DNA of 64,000 bases from Mikania micrantha (taxonomy: Eukaryota > Streptophyta > Magnoliopsida > Asterales > Asteraceae), in assembly GCA_009363875.1 (NCBI GenBank), contig CM018696.1, positions 93,022,215 through 93,086,214 of the forward strand, written 5' to 3'. Each line of letters opens with the position of its first letter. Position 1 is the stretch's first letter. Below the pieces are notes generated by a model. It had not been told where the DNA came from, did no database searches, and worked only from the letters and a program-made list of their open reading frames with translations. Below are positions 9,984-21,444 of the stretch, in pieces. Both the position numbers and the translations under genes were made by a program.

Positions 9984-10920
9984 TGATTCAAACTCATTTG
10001 AATCTTATTCATTAATAGGTGGTATTTAGAAGCCAAGTCATTACTTATGATTAGCATATCATGCTAAAACCATTAACTTTCAAATTTCAACAATTAATCA
10101 ACAATTGAATTGGATTCATCATTCCAAAGAATGATCTAACGCCATCACAATCATGATTTAACCATCATACTAGTTATCAATTCAATGATATAGATTTCAT
10201 GATAGCTGGACATTATAACGGATAAAAATCAAGATTTCACCGTTAAAAATACCGAGTTATTCGTTTCTAATTATTCCTAGCCATCCTCTAGGCAATAATC
10301 AACAACCATAATCATTATATCATGTTCAAAACCATTTTTAATCCATATATTATCAAACCAGTAGGATAAAAAGAATCGTTACCCTTTTGAACGAAATTCT
10401 GGCTGCGATACGACGATCCAGACTTGTAAAATTGATCCTTAGCTTGAGACCAATGATTCTATAGCTTTTACACTGAATTTTGGCTGCTGAAACTTGATTA
10501 TTTCGTGTTTGTGTGTGTTGGAGTTGAGAAAGTTAAAAAAATAAATTTCTTGCACAATTTATGAAAGGATAAGGATCTGCCAAACCGCCACACCCATCAC
10601 GTACCGCCAAAAAGGGCTCATGGGGCCTTGGCGTACCGCGAAGCAATTCGGGGTCCTTAGATATTTTTCCTTCTCGCGCGTACCGCGTAGCATGGCCGAG
10701 TGGCTTTAGGCGTACCGCGAGTCTTCCCAAAATTTGATATTTTTGTGTTTTTCTTCGTTTTGCGATTTCGAAGCATCCAGGACTCCGTTTCACACACGGT
10801 TTTCTCCCACGTTCATGATTTCTCGCATATTTTAAATTTTGTAACAATCATTTTATTAATGATTATATCAAATGTGTTCATTTGTTGAAAAACTGATCGT
10901 TACAAGAAGCTTACTAACTT
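9984..10920 (-). repeat. Unresolved repeat, possibly a degenerate LTR fragment
   Basis: No gene is seen. A GC-rich island at about 10565-10735 holds several copies of TACCGC or CGTACCGCG inside AT-rich DNA. Read on the minus strand this resembles the leader part of a plant LTR. No paired LTR, primer site or target duplication was found, so it stays unresolved. Confidence 0.3.
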
Positions 10921-11747
10921 TAGATGGATCAACAGGATGGCTCGAAACAAACGTAAAATATTATTTTATTTATTATTTATAAATTTCTTATTATAATTTG
11001 ATTGAAAAAAAAATATTACTGACAAGAATAAAATGGTTTTATAACATTTGTTTGCTTGGGAGAGTTACATATATCATTCAAGACCTACAGATGCATGATG
11101 GTCTATTTTACATCCTTGGTTTAAGAAATCATTATTAAAGTACGAACAATGTCCGTATTTGGCCAACGGTACCAACCCTCGTATCCCGCGATAAGCGATG
11201 TTGATCATGTAAATGATATTTTGGTAAATTTGAAACAATTTACAAAGTACCAACCCTCTGCCGATGTGGCATGTTTTTTTTACATGGGCGATATTATCCC
11301 ATAAAATATCGCTGACTAGGCGATTTTATCCCCCCATAATATCACTTACCTGGCGATGGCTTTGACAAGTCAACGATTTTATCCCTCATAATATCGCTAA
11401 CTAAGTGATTGCTTGACAACTAGGCGATTAGTTGACAGCTAAGCGATTTTATCTCATAATATATCGCTGACAGCGATTTTTTGCCAAATGGCATAATCTG
11501 ATTGGCTGGTTTTCAAAGAAAAATGGAAATTAAGTGACTAAAATGTTAATTTGACCGGTCAACATAGTCATTTTGATGATTTTTCCTTTCAGTAAAAGTT
11601 TTCCAGATTGTCATGTCAATTATTACTACTTATGATTGGATTGTAATTAGCCTGACAAATTAGACATCCATAAGAATTATGTTTTGTTTCCACACATTAT
11701 CATATGCAACTAGGGTTCATTTCGATTACAAATGCAGTGTTTTTCAC
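10921..11747. other. AT-rich intergenic DNA with a degenerate 'GCGAT' tandem repeat
   Basis: At about 11285-11485 there are four or so diverged copies of a unit like GGCGATTTTATCCCATAAT followed by ATCGCTGACTA. No gene or RNA gene is visible in the rest of the stretch. Confidence 0.5.
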
Positions 11748-12007
11748 CAATGTTTTAAAAACCGGACCGGCCGGTCGGACGGGCAACCGATGGTTGAACC
11801 GGTTAGGTTGGGGGTTCTGGGCCGTTTTGGACGAACCGGTGAACCGGCGGTTGGACCGGGAAACCGGTGGTTGAACCGGGTATTTCCATTTTTTTTGATT
11901 ATATATATATTTTTTTATAAAATCATCCGGTTCTTAATTCGGTCGGACTGATCCCTCTGACCGGTAAGAAGATCGGTTTAACGTCCGGTCCGGTTATAAC
12001 AACATTG
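11748..12007. mobile_element. CCGG-rich MITE with inverted ends
   Basis: The left end CAATGTTTTAAAAACCGGAC and the inverted right end CAATGTTGTTATAACCGGAC match at most positions over about 23 bp. The interior is packed with ACCGG and CCGGT words and can fold back on itself. At 260 bp it has no coding capacity. No convincing target duplication was seen, so the superfamily is open. Elements with such CCGGTT-rich interiors are common in plants. Confidence 0.65.
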
Positions 12008-12555
12008 CATCTTACGAATGATACTTTTAGATATATGTATTGTAATGTAATGGTAAACTCTCGAGGGTTGTTTACAAGCTTTGTTTTGTGTGTTGCGTTA
12101 TACTTTTAAGATATGCCATTTTTATTTCATAACCATAAAAAATATAACTTGTATTTGTAAATGCATAATTCAAACGTATAACATTTTTCTTTTTTACATT
12201 ACGGAGAGGTTCTTACATAATTACATCTCTCTCTGCTTTGATTATATTTTATGTACTATGTGTATTTATGGTTCATAAATGAACGTCTTTTTTTATGTAC
12301 AAGTGCATTTGTATGCTTCTTGTAGTTTTAAATGTATCATAAATTACGAAAGAACATGCTATTGCAAATTTATACAAATAAAACATTTACATATCATAGT
12401 GCTTTACAATTGATTCAACATTGAACCAGTAACTTAACACACTATAATATAAACTAATCTTCTTATATAATTCATAGTTAGTTACATTTTATTTCGTACT
12501 TTTATGCATGTACATATTTGCATATTTCGTATCTATAAACATTTGTACCAATTAA

Positions 12556-13095
12556 CTAGCGGGTTTCCGCGCGATGCGGCGGGAAGTTTGTTACGATTTA
12601 TAATATCAGTAAGCATACATGATCTCGTATATTACAACACAGACATAAAAACAAGTTACAACAGTTGCCACTCTGACGTAAAATATTAAAGTGCAGCTGT
12701 CATAAACATGTTTGTCATACTATCACAGTAAAATGGCTTGCTTAGTTATAAAATTTAGTATTAATAAACACAAACATTAGACGACCAAATAAAACAGTAA
12801 AAACTTAATTATTATTTAATAATTAATATTATTAATTAATTTTGAGCTTATCTTCCTGCCACGGTAAAAGGATGTCAATACATCTTAAAACAACAATTGA
12901 ACCGTCAGCAAAATTTTTGAGTGTTGGTTGATTAATTATTATTATTATTATTTAATTATTATATAATAATTAGTATTAACATTATATAATAAAAGTAATC
13001 ATTATTAATTATTATTTACTAATAACAATCATTATTGCTTACAGCCGCTTCTTTTTACTCCATGCACATATTAGTCAATTATTATTATTTAATTA
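12556..13095 (-). mobile_element. Helitron-like element, 3' end on left (minus strand)
   Basis: Read on the minus strand, an imperfect GC-rich hairpin (CCGCCGCATCGCGCGG) is followed by a short spacer and a terminal CTAG before T, the Helitron 3' signature. The interior resembles the minus-strand element that ends at 50955. It includes a segment (12831-13095) also found in two pieces at 15772-15955 and 22349-22437. The 5' end was not located. No RepHel gene, so non-autonomous. Confidence 0.6.
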
Positions 13096-13700
13096 ATATT
13101 ATTTATTATATTAAATGACATGGGGGGGAATAGTAACGTGGGCCCCATGTTTTTTTTCTCTTACACACACTCCCACATATTATATATACACACCCACTCC
13201 CACATATTATATTATATATACTGGTATATTATTAAAAGAGATAAGGGGAGTAGTAAAATGGGTCACCTAGACTTTATCTGTACCATTGATTTGGAATTTT
13301 GAAAATAAAAATGTGGTGCACATTGAATATGAATAAAAAAATTGGTTTTGAATATACAAATCAGCTTTAATGTGGGTTAATGTGAACCACGTATTTATTT
13401 TCAAGATTCGAAATCGACGACCCAAATAGGGTTTAGGGTTTTCTCTCTATGATTAGTGAGAAAATGTGGTCCTTTCTACTGTTTTGGTGGTGTTCGAAAA
13501 AAGCAACTGTTATTTGTTTGTTTTCATAGAAAATCGATGTGTGCTTAGGGATTTGGGGTTTTTTTAATTCAACCAATTGGTTGCAGATGAGAAGGATATT
13601 GCCAGTTTTTTTTAATTATTTTCGTAACATATTTGTATGGATTTTGTATGATTTTATGTTTTTATAAGAAATTTGTATAGAGTTCATGATAATAGATTTG
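13096..13700. other. AT-rich DNA without a recognised gene
   Basis: It contains a short CA/TA-rich stretch near 13160-13220 and an AT-rich segment that is probably the body of the Helitron ending at 13801. Nothing coding is supported. Confidence 0.4.
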
Positions 13701-13801
13701 ATTTTGATATGTAACTTATGTTTCTGCAAATGACATATAATACACGTTGTCAGGAGTGTACTGTGATGACCCGCCGCAACGCGCGGCGGGTATAAACCTA
13801 G
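13701..13801 (+). mobile_element. Helitron 3' terminus 1
   Basis: The hairpin CCCGCCGCAACGCGCGGCGG (8-bp stem) is followed by a spacer and CTAG at 13798-13801, then T. The roughly 100 bases before it recur before the ends at 14558 and 15748, so the three are one family. Confidence 0.75.
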
Positions 13802-13829
13802 TATATATTAAAACCAACTGAAAGAAATA

Positions 13830-15560
13830 GTAAAGTTTTGTTTTTTCGATTTTGGTCATCAAAGCTTTTATATAATATAAAGTTTTGTTTTTTTGATGTT
13901 GGTCGCTAAAACTTTTAATGTTTTGTTTTCTTGATTTTAACCACTAAAACTTTTGTATATTATAAGGTTTTGTTTTTTCGTTTTTACCCACTAAAACTTT
14001 TTAAAGTTTTGTTATTTCGATTTTGGCAACTAAAAGTAAAGTTTTGTTTTTTCGATTTTTGTCACTAAAACTTTTATATAATATAAAGTTTTGTTTTTTC
14101 GATTTTGGCCACAAAAACTTTTAAAGTTTTATTTTTTTGATTTTTGCCACTAAAACTTTAATATAATATAAAATTTTGTTTTTTCGAATTTGGCCACTAA
14201 AACTTTTTAAAGTTTTGTTTTTTCGATTTTGGCCACTAAAACTTTTAAATAATATAAAGTTTTGTTTTTTTCGATTTTGACCACTAAAACTTAATAGTAA
14301 AGTTTTTTTTTCGATTTTGGTCACTAAAACTTTTATATAATATAAAGTTTTGTTTTTTCGATTTTGGCCACTAAAACTTTTAAATTTTGTTTTTTCAATT
14401 TTGTATAATTTTATGTTTATATATATATAATTGTAAAGGTTGTGAAGAGAGATTTGATTTTGGTACGTAACTTATGATTTTGCAAATGATATATAATACC
14501 CGTTATCTGAAGTGTACTGTGATAACCTGCCGCAACGCGCGGGTGAGATTAAACCTAGTATATATTAAAAACCCAACTGAAAGGAATGGTAAAATTTTAT
14601 TTTTTCGATTTTGGTCACCAAAATTTTTATATAATATAAAGTTTTGTTTTTTGCCGCTAAAACTTTTATTGTTTTGTTTTCTCGATTTTTACCACTAAAA
14701 CTTTTATATATTATAAGGTTTTGTTTTTTCAATTTTGCCCACTAAAACTTTTTAAACTTTTGTTTTTTCGATTTTGGCTACTAAAAGTAAAGTTTTGTTT
14801 TTTCGATTTTTGTCACTAAAGCTTTTATATAATATAAAATTTTCTTTTTTCTATTTTGGCCACAAAAACATTTAAAGTTTTGTTTTCTTGATTTTTGTCA
14901 CTAAAACTTTAATATAATATAAAGTTTTGTTTTTTCGAATTTGGCCACTAAAACTTTTTAAAGTTTTGTTTTTTCGATTTTGGCCACTAAAACTTTTATA
15001 TAATATAAAGTTTTGTTTTTTCGATTTTGACCACTAAAACTTAATAGTAAAGTTTTGTTTTTTCGATTTTGGTCACTAAACTTTTATATAATATAAAGTT
15101 TTGTTTTTCGATTTTGGCCACAAAACTTTTAAAGTTTTGTTTTTTCGATTTTTGCCACTAAAACTTTAATATAATATAAAGTTTTGTTTTTTCGAATTTG
15201 GCCACTAAAACTTTTAAAAGTTTTGTTTTTTCGATTTTGGCCACTAAAACTTTTATATAATATAAAATTTTGTTTTTTCGATTTTGAACACTAAAACTGT
15301 TTTTTCGATTTTGGTCACTAAAACTTTTATATAATATAAAGTTTTGTTTTTTCGATTTTGGCCACTAAATCTTTTTAAAGGTTTTTTTTTAATTTTGGCC
15401 ATTAAAACTTTTGTATAATATAAAGTTTTGTTGTTATGAAATGAGCCTTTCAAAAAAAAATAATATAAAGTTTTGTTTTTTCGATTTTGGTCGCTAAAAC
15501 TTTTGTATAATATAAAGTTTTGTTTATTTAATTTTTGCCACTAAAACTTTTAAATTTTGT
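13830..15560. repeat. AT-rich minisatellite array (unit about 35-48 bp)
   Basis: Dozens of imperfect copies share the core GTTTTGTTTTTTCGATTTTG followed by GCCACTAAAACTTTTA, often with an added TATAATATAAAG. Variants of this spacer give unit lengths of about 35 to 48 bases. The array is interrupted by a Helitron 3' tail at about 14440-14558. Strand asymmetry is strong: T-rich on the plus strand. Confidence 0.9.
14445..14558 (+). mobile_element. Helitron 3' terminus 2, inside the minisatellite
   Basis: The same tail family as 13801: GATTTGATTTTG, then ATATAATACCCGTT, then the hairpin around GCCGCAACGCGCGGG and the terminal CTAG at 14555-14558, followed by TATATATTAAAA. The sequence after each end restarts the minisatellite, so Helitron and array were amplified together. 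Confidence 0.7.
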
Positions 15561-15584
15561 TTTTTCAATTTTGTATAATTTTAT

Positions 15585-15620
<36 letters not shown>

Positions 15621-15629
15621 GTATAGAGT

Positions 15630-15748
15630 TTGTGATGAGAGATTTGATTTTGCTATGTAACTTATGATTTTGCAAATGATATATAATACCCGTTATCGGA
15701 ATTGTACTGTGATAACTCGCTGCAACGCGCGGGTGGGATTAAACCTAG
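15630..15748 (+). mobile_element. Helitron 3' terminus 3
   Basis: Third copy of the same tail, with a degraded hairpin (CTCGCTGCAACGCGCGGG) and CTAG at 15745-15748 followed by T. A pure TA run of about 25 bases lies just upstream (near 15590-15615). Confidence 0.7.
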
Positions 15749-15771
15749 TTATTATTAAATGAAAAACAATT

Positions 15772-15955
15772 TATTAATTAATTTTGAGCTTATCTTCCTG
15801 CCACGGTAACAATATGTCAATACATCTTAAAACAACAATTGAACCGTCAGCAAAAGTTTTAAGTGTTGGTTGATTAATTATTATTTAATTATTATATAAT
15901 AATTAGCATTAACATTATATAATAAAAGTAATAATTATTAATTATTATTATTATT
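15772..15955. repeat. Duplicate of 12831-13010, left piece
   Basis: It matches 12831-13010 closely (starting ATTAATTAATTTTGAGC). The match then stops and resumes at 22349-22437, which corresponds to 13008-13095. The gap marks the 6.4-kb insertion described next. Confidence 0.75.
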
Positions 15956-16132
15956 ATTAATATATATATTAAAAATCAAAAACGGTGGCCTCTCACGTAG
16001 TTACTATTCATCTTGGTGCAACTTCAGATGCTGCACGTACAACTCCATATGTACAACTCCATATCCATATGTACAACTCCTCTCATCTATACCTGCTCTC
16101 TACCCACCACAGTTCCCTTTCACCACTCAAGC

Positions 16133-16830
16133 ATGGCTGATCCAGCCACCGTCAAACCTCAAATCTGGCCTCCTTTCCGTCACTACATACCCCATCACCG
16201 CTGCGGTATGCGAGGCGTTGGACGTGTCGTCGTCGGCCAACACAGAGGGTCGACGCCCTCCGACAACCTCAACCTCTGTCTTCTACTTCTCTCCCTTCGA
16301 TCTAGGGTTTGTGTTCCTCAAAAGGCTATCGATGGTGAAGGTGCTGAAGCACGATGGCGAAGGTGGCTAGCCGAGGCATAAGAGTCAGGGTGTTGGATGG
16401 TTGTTGGTTGACGGCCAGAGTGACCCCTTTCTTTCTCTGTTCATCAACACACAGTCTCCCCCTCTCCTTCTCCAAACACACGGTGATTGTCGACCTACGG
16501 TTCATCTCCGACTCATCTCCAAGTAAGTTTACGTCCTCCTTCTCTCCGATCGTCGTTCATCTCCGGCACATCTTTGGCCGGATCCTTCGTTGATTGGGCC
16601 GCCGGTCGCTCCGATTGGTTGATGTTGCCGCTCATTTGCCCTACCGACAGTCGCCCTCCCGTCTGCTTCTATTACGTATATGTGGTTTTGCTTTATTATG
16701 ATCTAGGATTTCCGCTTCTTCTTGGCACCGGGTTCCATCGGGATTTCAAACGGTGTTTCAGGTTCCATTTCCGGTTACCTATCTTCCATTTTCATGAGTT
16801 TATATGGTAATATCCTTTCATCATTGCATT
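16133..16830 (+). pseudogene. Captured gene-like fragment, not identified
   Basis: The base composition is less AT-rich than the surroundings, with several short overlapping reading frames. One starts ATGGCTGATCCAGCC at 16133 and is open to 16381. CT-rich leader-like sequence follows, and then GTAAGT (near 16524) that looks like a splice donor. An unrelated exon-like piece lies at 22124-22163, between TTTGTAG and GTAAAC. I do not recognise the protein. The pieces look like the 5' part of a host gene copied into the Helitron and then split by the copia insertion. No function is claimed. Confidence 0.35.
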
Positions 16831-16898
16831 TAGGAATGTTGATTAGCCGACAACAAATACTCTGCAATTACTGTTTCAGATGAATAAACTTAGAGAAA

Positions 16899-17056
16899 TG
16901 TTAACCTACATTAATATACTTTATGTATGTATTTATGTTTTTTGTCTTTTGATATGTTTTTGTCTTTTGATGTTCTCATCAGTTACTATTCCTCTTGTAT
17001 ATATACTGTTGTATTTTTATTTCTTGGATATATAGAAAAGAGTAATAACATTCACA
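16899..17056 (+). repeat. 5' LTR of copia element
   Basis: 158 bp, TGTTAACC to CATTCACA, identical to 21287-21444. A TATA-like TGTATATATAC lies near 16997-17007. Confidence 0.95.
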
Positions 17057-17137
17057 TGGTATCACGCCAGTAACCCCACCAACCCTTCCTTTTTCCTTTT
17101 CCTCCCATCCCTTCTGCCTTCTTCTACCAACCTTCTG

Positions 17138-20100
17138 ATGGCTTCTTCTTCCTCATCTGCAACTACCACTGCCATGAGTTCCATCATGCACATGATTGCT
17201 ATTAAACTTACTCCCACAAATTACTTATATTGGAAAAATCAAATGATCCCAGTTCTTACGGTTCAGTCGTTGCTCTCTCATGTTGATGGTACCGCCTCCC
17301 CAACCCCTATGCTTCTTCAAGGTGATAAACAGGTTCCCAACCCCACTGTTCTCTGCGTGGCAGATTGATGATCAGAAGGCTATTATGATTCTTAATGCAT
17401 CCCTTACGGAAGAAGTCATTGGTGAAGTTATTGGTCTTCCCATTGCTCGGTCTGTCTGGCAGGCTCTTGAAACTGCCTTCAGCAACACTACGGTTGAACG
17501 TATTCAAAATCTTTGCGATCAACTTCGTCAAATCTCCAAAGGCTCCACCACTGTTACTGATTATGGTCGTCGTTTCAAGTATGTGTGTGACCAACTTGCT
17601 GCTGCTGGACACCCGGCAAATGAAGCAGAAAAATCCCATCTCTTTCTACGTGGTCTTGGGCCTAGCTTTGAAATGTTCTCCATAGCTACTCGTGCGGTTA
17701 AACCCACTCCGGTGTTACGTGAACTTCTGCCCCAAGCAGAATCGTATGAATTATTTCACACCTCTATTCATGGATCTACTATTCCTCATGTGGCCTTTAA
17801 CTCCAACAGTGCTCGTGGTCGTCGCGGTGGTGGTCGGTTTTCTAGAGGATCCGGATGGGGCGGTCGTGGAAGAGGTGCTCGTCGGACTCCCCACTGTCAG
17901 TTATGTCGCCAAAATGGACACTATGCTCCAGATTGCCCTCGTTTCACCTCCTCTACTTCACCTACTAACCCTGATGATCTTGCTAAAGCTTTTCAGGCCA
18001 CTTGTAATCTCCACAATAACACACCCGATTGGTTAGTTGCATATTCGGGTGCTACTGATCATATGGTTGGCTCTCCTCAAGCTTTACAACACAATTCTCC
18101 TTATTTAGGTGATACCAAAGTCACTTTTGGTAGTGTTAATTCCCTCCCTATTAGTCATATTGGTCACACCACTTTTTCTCCTAATATTCATTTACAGGAT
18201 GTTTTGGTTGTACCTCATCTCATGCAAAATCTACTTTCTATCAGCAAACTCACCACTAATAATAACTTGGATGTTTTATTTTCCCAACCCTATTTTTACA
18301 TACAGGATCGAGCAACGAAGCAAGTGGTAGCACAAGGAAGATGTGAGAATGGCCTTTATGTTCTTCGGTCCAGGCCTCAAGTCTTTTTAGCAACATCAAA
18401 TAAAGCCTCTTTTGAACTTTGGCACTCTCGATTGGCACATGTCTCTAATGATATAATTTTGTTACTTAATAAACAAGGATATTTGTCTCTTACATCTATA
18501 TTACCTAAACCTGTTGTGTGCAACTCTTGTGAATTGTCTAAGTCTCATCGCTTGCCATTCAATAACAACACCAAACGTGCAACTCATCCTCTCGATCTAG
18601 TCCATTGTGACTTATGGGGACCTTCCCCGGTAACCTCAGTGGATAATAGTCGGTATTATGTGATTTTTATAGATGATCATTCTCGCTTTACATGGTTCTA
18701 CCCGTTGCAAAGTAAATCACAATTTAAAGACGTTCTCTCAGTCTTCTTAACCTTTGTCCAAACTCAATTCTCGTGCAAACTTAAAGTTTTTCAAAGCGAT
18801 GGGGGTACTGAATTTTTAAACAGTCGAGTTAAGGAGATCTTTGATGCAAACGGAACATTTCACCGGGTCTCCTGTCCGTATACACCACAACAAAATGGTC
18901 GTGTTGAAAGAAAACACCGGCATCTTGTTGAATCTGGTTTAGCTCTACTATTTAACAGTCACGTTCCTGCCAACTATTGGGTCTATGCGTTCAGCACTGC
19001 AGTTTACGTTATAAATCGGTTACCCATAAAAGTTTTGGATCATAAGTCCCCCTTTGAGTTGCTATTTCACATTGCTCCCGCATATGAAACTCTACGTGTT
19101 TTTGGATGTCTTGTGTATCCTTACTTACGGGACTACTCAGCACACAAATTATCTCCTCGTAGCCTTCCATGTGTATTTATGGGGTATTGCCCTCAATACA
19201 AGGGCTATAGGTGTCTTGATCCAACTACAAAGCGGACTTATATAACTCGACATGCTCGGTTTGATGAAACCACATTTCTCTTTCAAGGTACCTCCACTGC
19301 TCGGCCGTATGACACACTTGAATGGCACACTTATACCGATCCTTTCATTCCTAACTTAACTCCATCATCCCCAGGGGCTTCGCTTACTGTTACCCATTCC
19401 TCCCCTTGTTGTGATGACCCTTTACCATCAGCCTCTACACCCTCGGTTGTATCCCCACCTCCATCGCCAGTTGACTCCACGTCACCCACCTCCACTCCAC
19501 CAGCTTCTGTTACTTTTGTTGACCATACTTCATCACCTCCCACTTCATCCCAACCCACCACGGTAGACGTGTCTCTTTCTGTGACTGATGATTCAACCCC
19601 AGCAATCCCCAATATACCAACCCCACCACCACCACCCACCTCCAATCATCCTATGGTCACCCGAGCTAAGGCAGACATTTTCAAACCAAAGCATCGTGCT
19701 GAGTATGCTGTCACCGCCCTTAATGCCACCTTACGGTCACAATCTGACCCTAAAGAATATAAGTCTGCTGCTAAACACCCACATTGGGTTGAGGCTATGC
19801 ATCATGAACTTTCTGCTCTCCATAACAATAATACCTAGACACTTGTGCCACGCCCTAAACTACAAAATGTCATTGGCTCAAAGTGGTTGTTTCGCACCAA
19901 GTATCGGTCCGATGGTACCATTGATCGCTATAAAGCTCGCCTTGTTGCACAAGGTTTCACGCAACTACCCGGGTTAGATTTTTCATACACATTCAGCCCC
20001 GTAGTTAAAGCTACTACCATTCGTGTGGTGCTCTCTTTGGAAGTCACTCATTCTTGGCAGTTACATGAGTTGGATGTCAACAATGCATTCTTACATGGTA

Positions 20101-21302
20101 AACTTTCTGAACAAATCTTCATGGAACAACCACCTGGCTTTGTTGACTCTAAATTCCCTGATTATGTGTGTCTTCTTAACAAAGCCCTCTATGGTCTAAA
20201 GCAAGCACCGCGTGCATGGTTCCAGCGGTTAAGTGATTTTTTACTCCAAAATGGGTTCAAAGGTAGTCGGGCAGACCCCTCTCTCTTTATTTTCAACCGT
20301 GATGGCTGCATTCTTTATCTCTTAGTGTATGTTGATGACATCATATTGACTGGAAACAACCCGGCTGCTATAACTCGGTTCATTACAACCCTTAATAATG
20401 AGTTTGCTATCAAGGATCTTGGCACTCTTAATTATTTTTTGGGTCTTGAAGCCACCCAACACCCTGATGGACTTTTCCTCTGTCAAACTAAATATGCAAC
20501 TGAAATTCTTAAACGAGCGGACTTACTTGATTGCAAACCGGTCCATACCCCACTTGTTGTTAATGAGACTCTCTCAGCCCGTGGTGTCTCTCACCCAGAT
20601 CCTACTTTGTATCGTTCTCTTGTCGGTGCTCTTCAGTACCTAACGATCACTCGTCCTGATCTCTCCTATGCTGTTAATCAGGTCAGCCAATTTCTACAAG
20701 CACCTACCCTCACTTACTTTCAATGTGTCAAACGGATACTACGGTATGTGAAAGGCACGCTCTCTTATGGTCTGGTTTTTTCGAGACCATCCAATACTTC
20801 TGTCCTGGGCTATTCTGATGCAGACTGGGCTCGCTGTATAGATACGCGTCGCTCTACCTATGGATATTCTATCTTCTTAGGTGGCCATCTTGTCTCTTGG
20901 AGTGCCAAGAAACAACCCACGGTAGCGCGTTCCAGTTGTGAGGCGGAATATCGTGCTATGGCAAATTCTGCGGCTGAAATTATCTGGATCACTCACTTAC
21001 TACAAGAATTATCTATTGTTCCGCCTGTTGTTCCTACACTTCTTTGTGATAACCAGAGTGCGTTGTTTCTCACTCAGAATCCAGTTTCTCATAAACGATC
21101 CAAACACATCGACTTGGATTATCACTTCCTTAGAGAACACGTCACTTCTGGCAAGCTTCGAACAACCTTCATTCCTACCAAGCTTCAAGTTGCGGACATC
21201 TTTACCAAAAGTCTTTCACGGTCTCAATTTGAGTTCTTTCGTGACCGTCTTGGTTGTCGTCCGCCACCATTCTGCTTGAGGGGGGATGTTAACCTACATT
21301 AA
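17138..21302 (+). pseudogene. Copia gag-pol, three visible lesions
   Basis: Starts ATGGCTTCTTCTTCC at 17138. The gag N-terminus has a short S/T-rich leader. A single extra base near 17340-17350 shifts the frame, and the remainder is read in the frame open to 19838. A gag CCHC knuckle (CQLCRQNGHYAPDC) lies near 17898-17940. Protease follows, but the catalytic Asp codon is TAT (Tyr) at 18042. The integrase core is at about 18590-18920. An in-frame TAG at 19836-19838 replaces what is normally Trp. RT with YVDD is near 20329 and RNase H near 20815-21160. The stop codon at 21300 lies inside the 3' LTR. The element cannot make its own proteins as read here. Confidence 0.9.
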
Positions 21303-21444
21303 TATACTTTATGTATGTATTTATGTTTTTTGTCTTTTGATATGTTTTTGTCTTTTGATGTTCTCATCAGTTACTATTCCTCTTGTATATATACTGTTGT
21401 ATTTTTATTTCTTGGATATATAGAAAAGAGTAATAACATTCACA
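21287..21444 (+). repeat. 3' LTR of copia element
   Basis: 158 bp, identical by eye to the 5' LTR and followed by the AGAAA target duplication. Confidence 0.95.

Larger units (their letters stand above)
16899..21444 (+). mobile_element. Ty1/copia LTR retrotransposon (4.5 kb), young but gene-damaged
   Basis: Two 158-bp LTRs (16899-17056 and 21287-21444) read identically and are flanked by the perfect 5-bp duplication AGAAA (16894-16898 and 21445-21449). A primer site TGGTATCA starts at 17057, directly after the LTR, and a GAGGGGGGA purine tract precedes the 3' LTR. The domain order is gag, protease, integrase, RT, RNase H, as in copia. Short LTRs and small size suggest the Ale-type group; this is inferred. 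Confidence 0.95.

Noticed and set aside
10690..10790. tRNA-Leu-like A box (GGCCGAGTGGCTTTAGGCG)
   Set aside because: No matching B box, anticodon arm or acceptor stem; the similarity sits in a repeat and is likely chance.
12008..12555. Possible gene in AT-rich DNA left of the Helitron end
   Set aside because: Only short, hydrophobic, T-rich frames with no domain; nothing supportable.
13830..15560. CRISPR-like regular repeat array
   Set aside because: Units vary in length, there are no unique spacers of even size, and the sequence is plant nuclear. It is a minisatellite.
19331..19645. 104-codon minus-strand frame rich in Gly, Val and Asp
   Set aside because: It is the antisense of the P/S/T-rich linker in copia pol.
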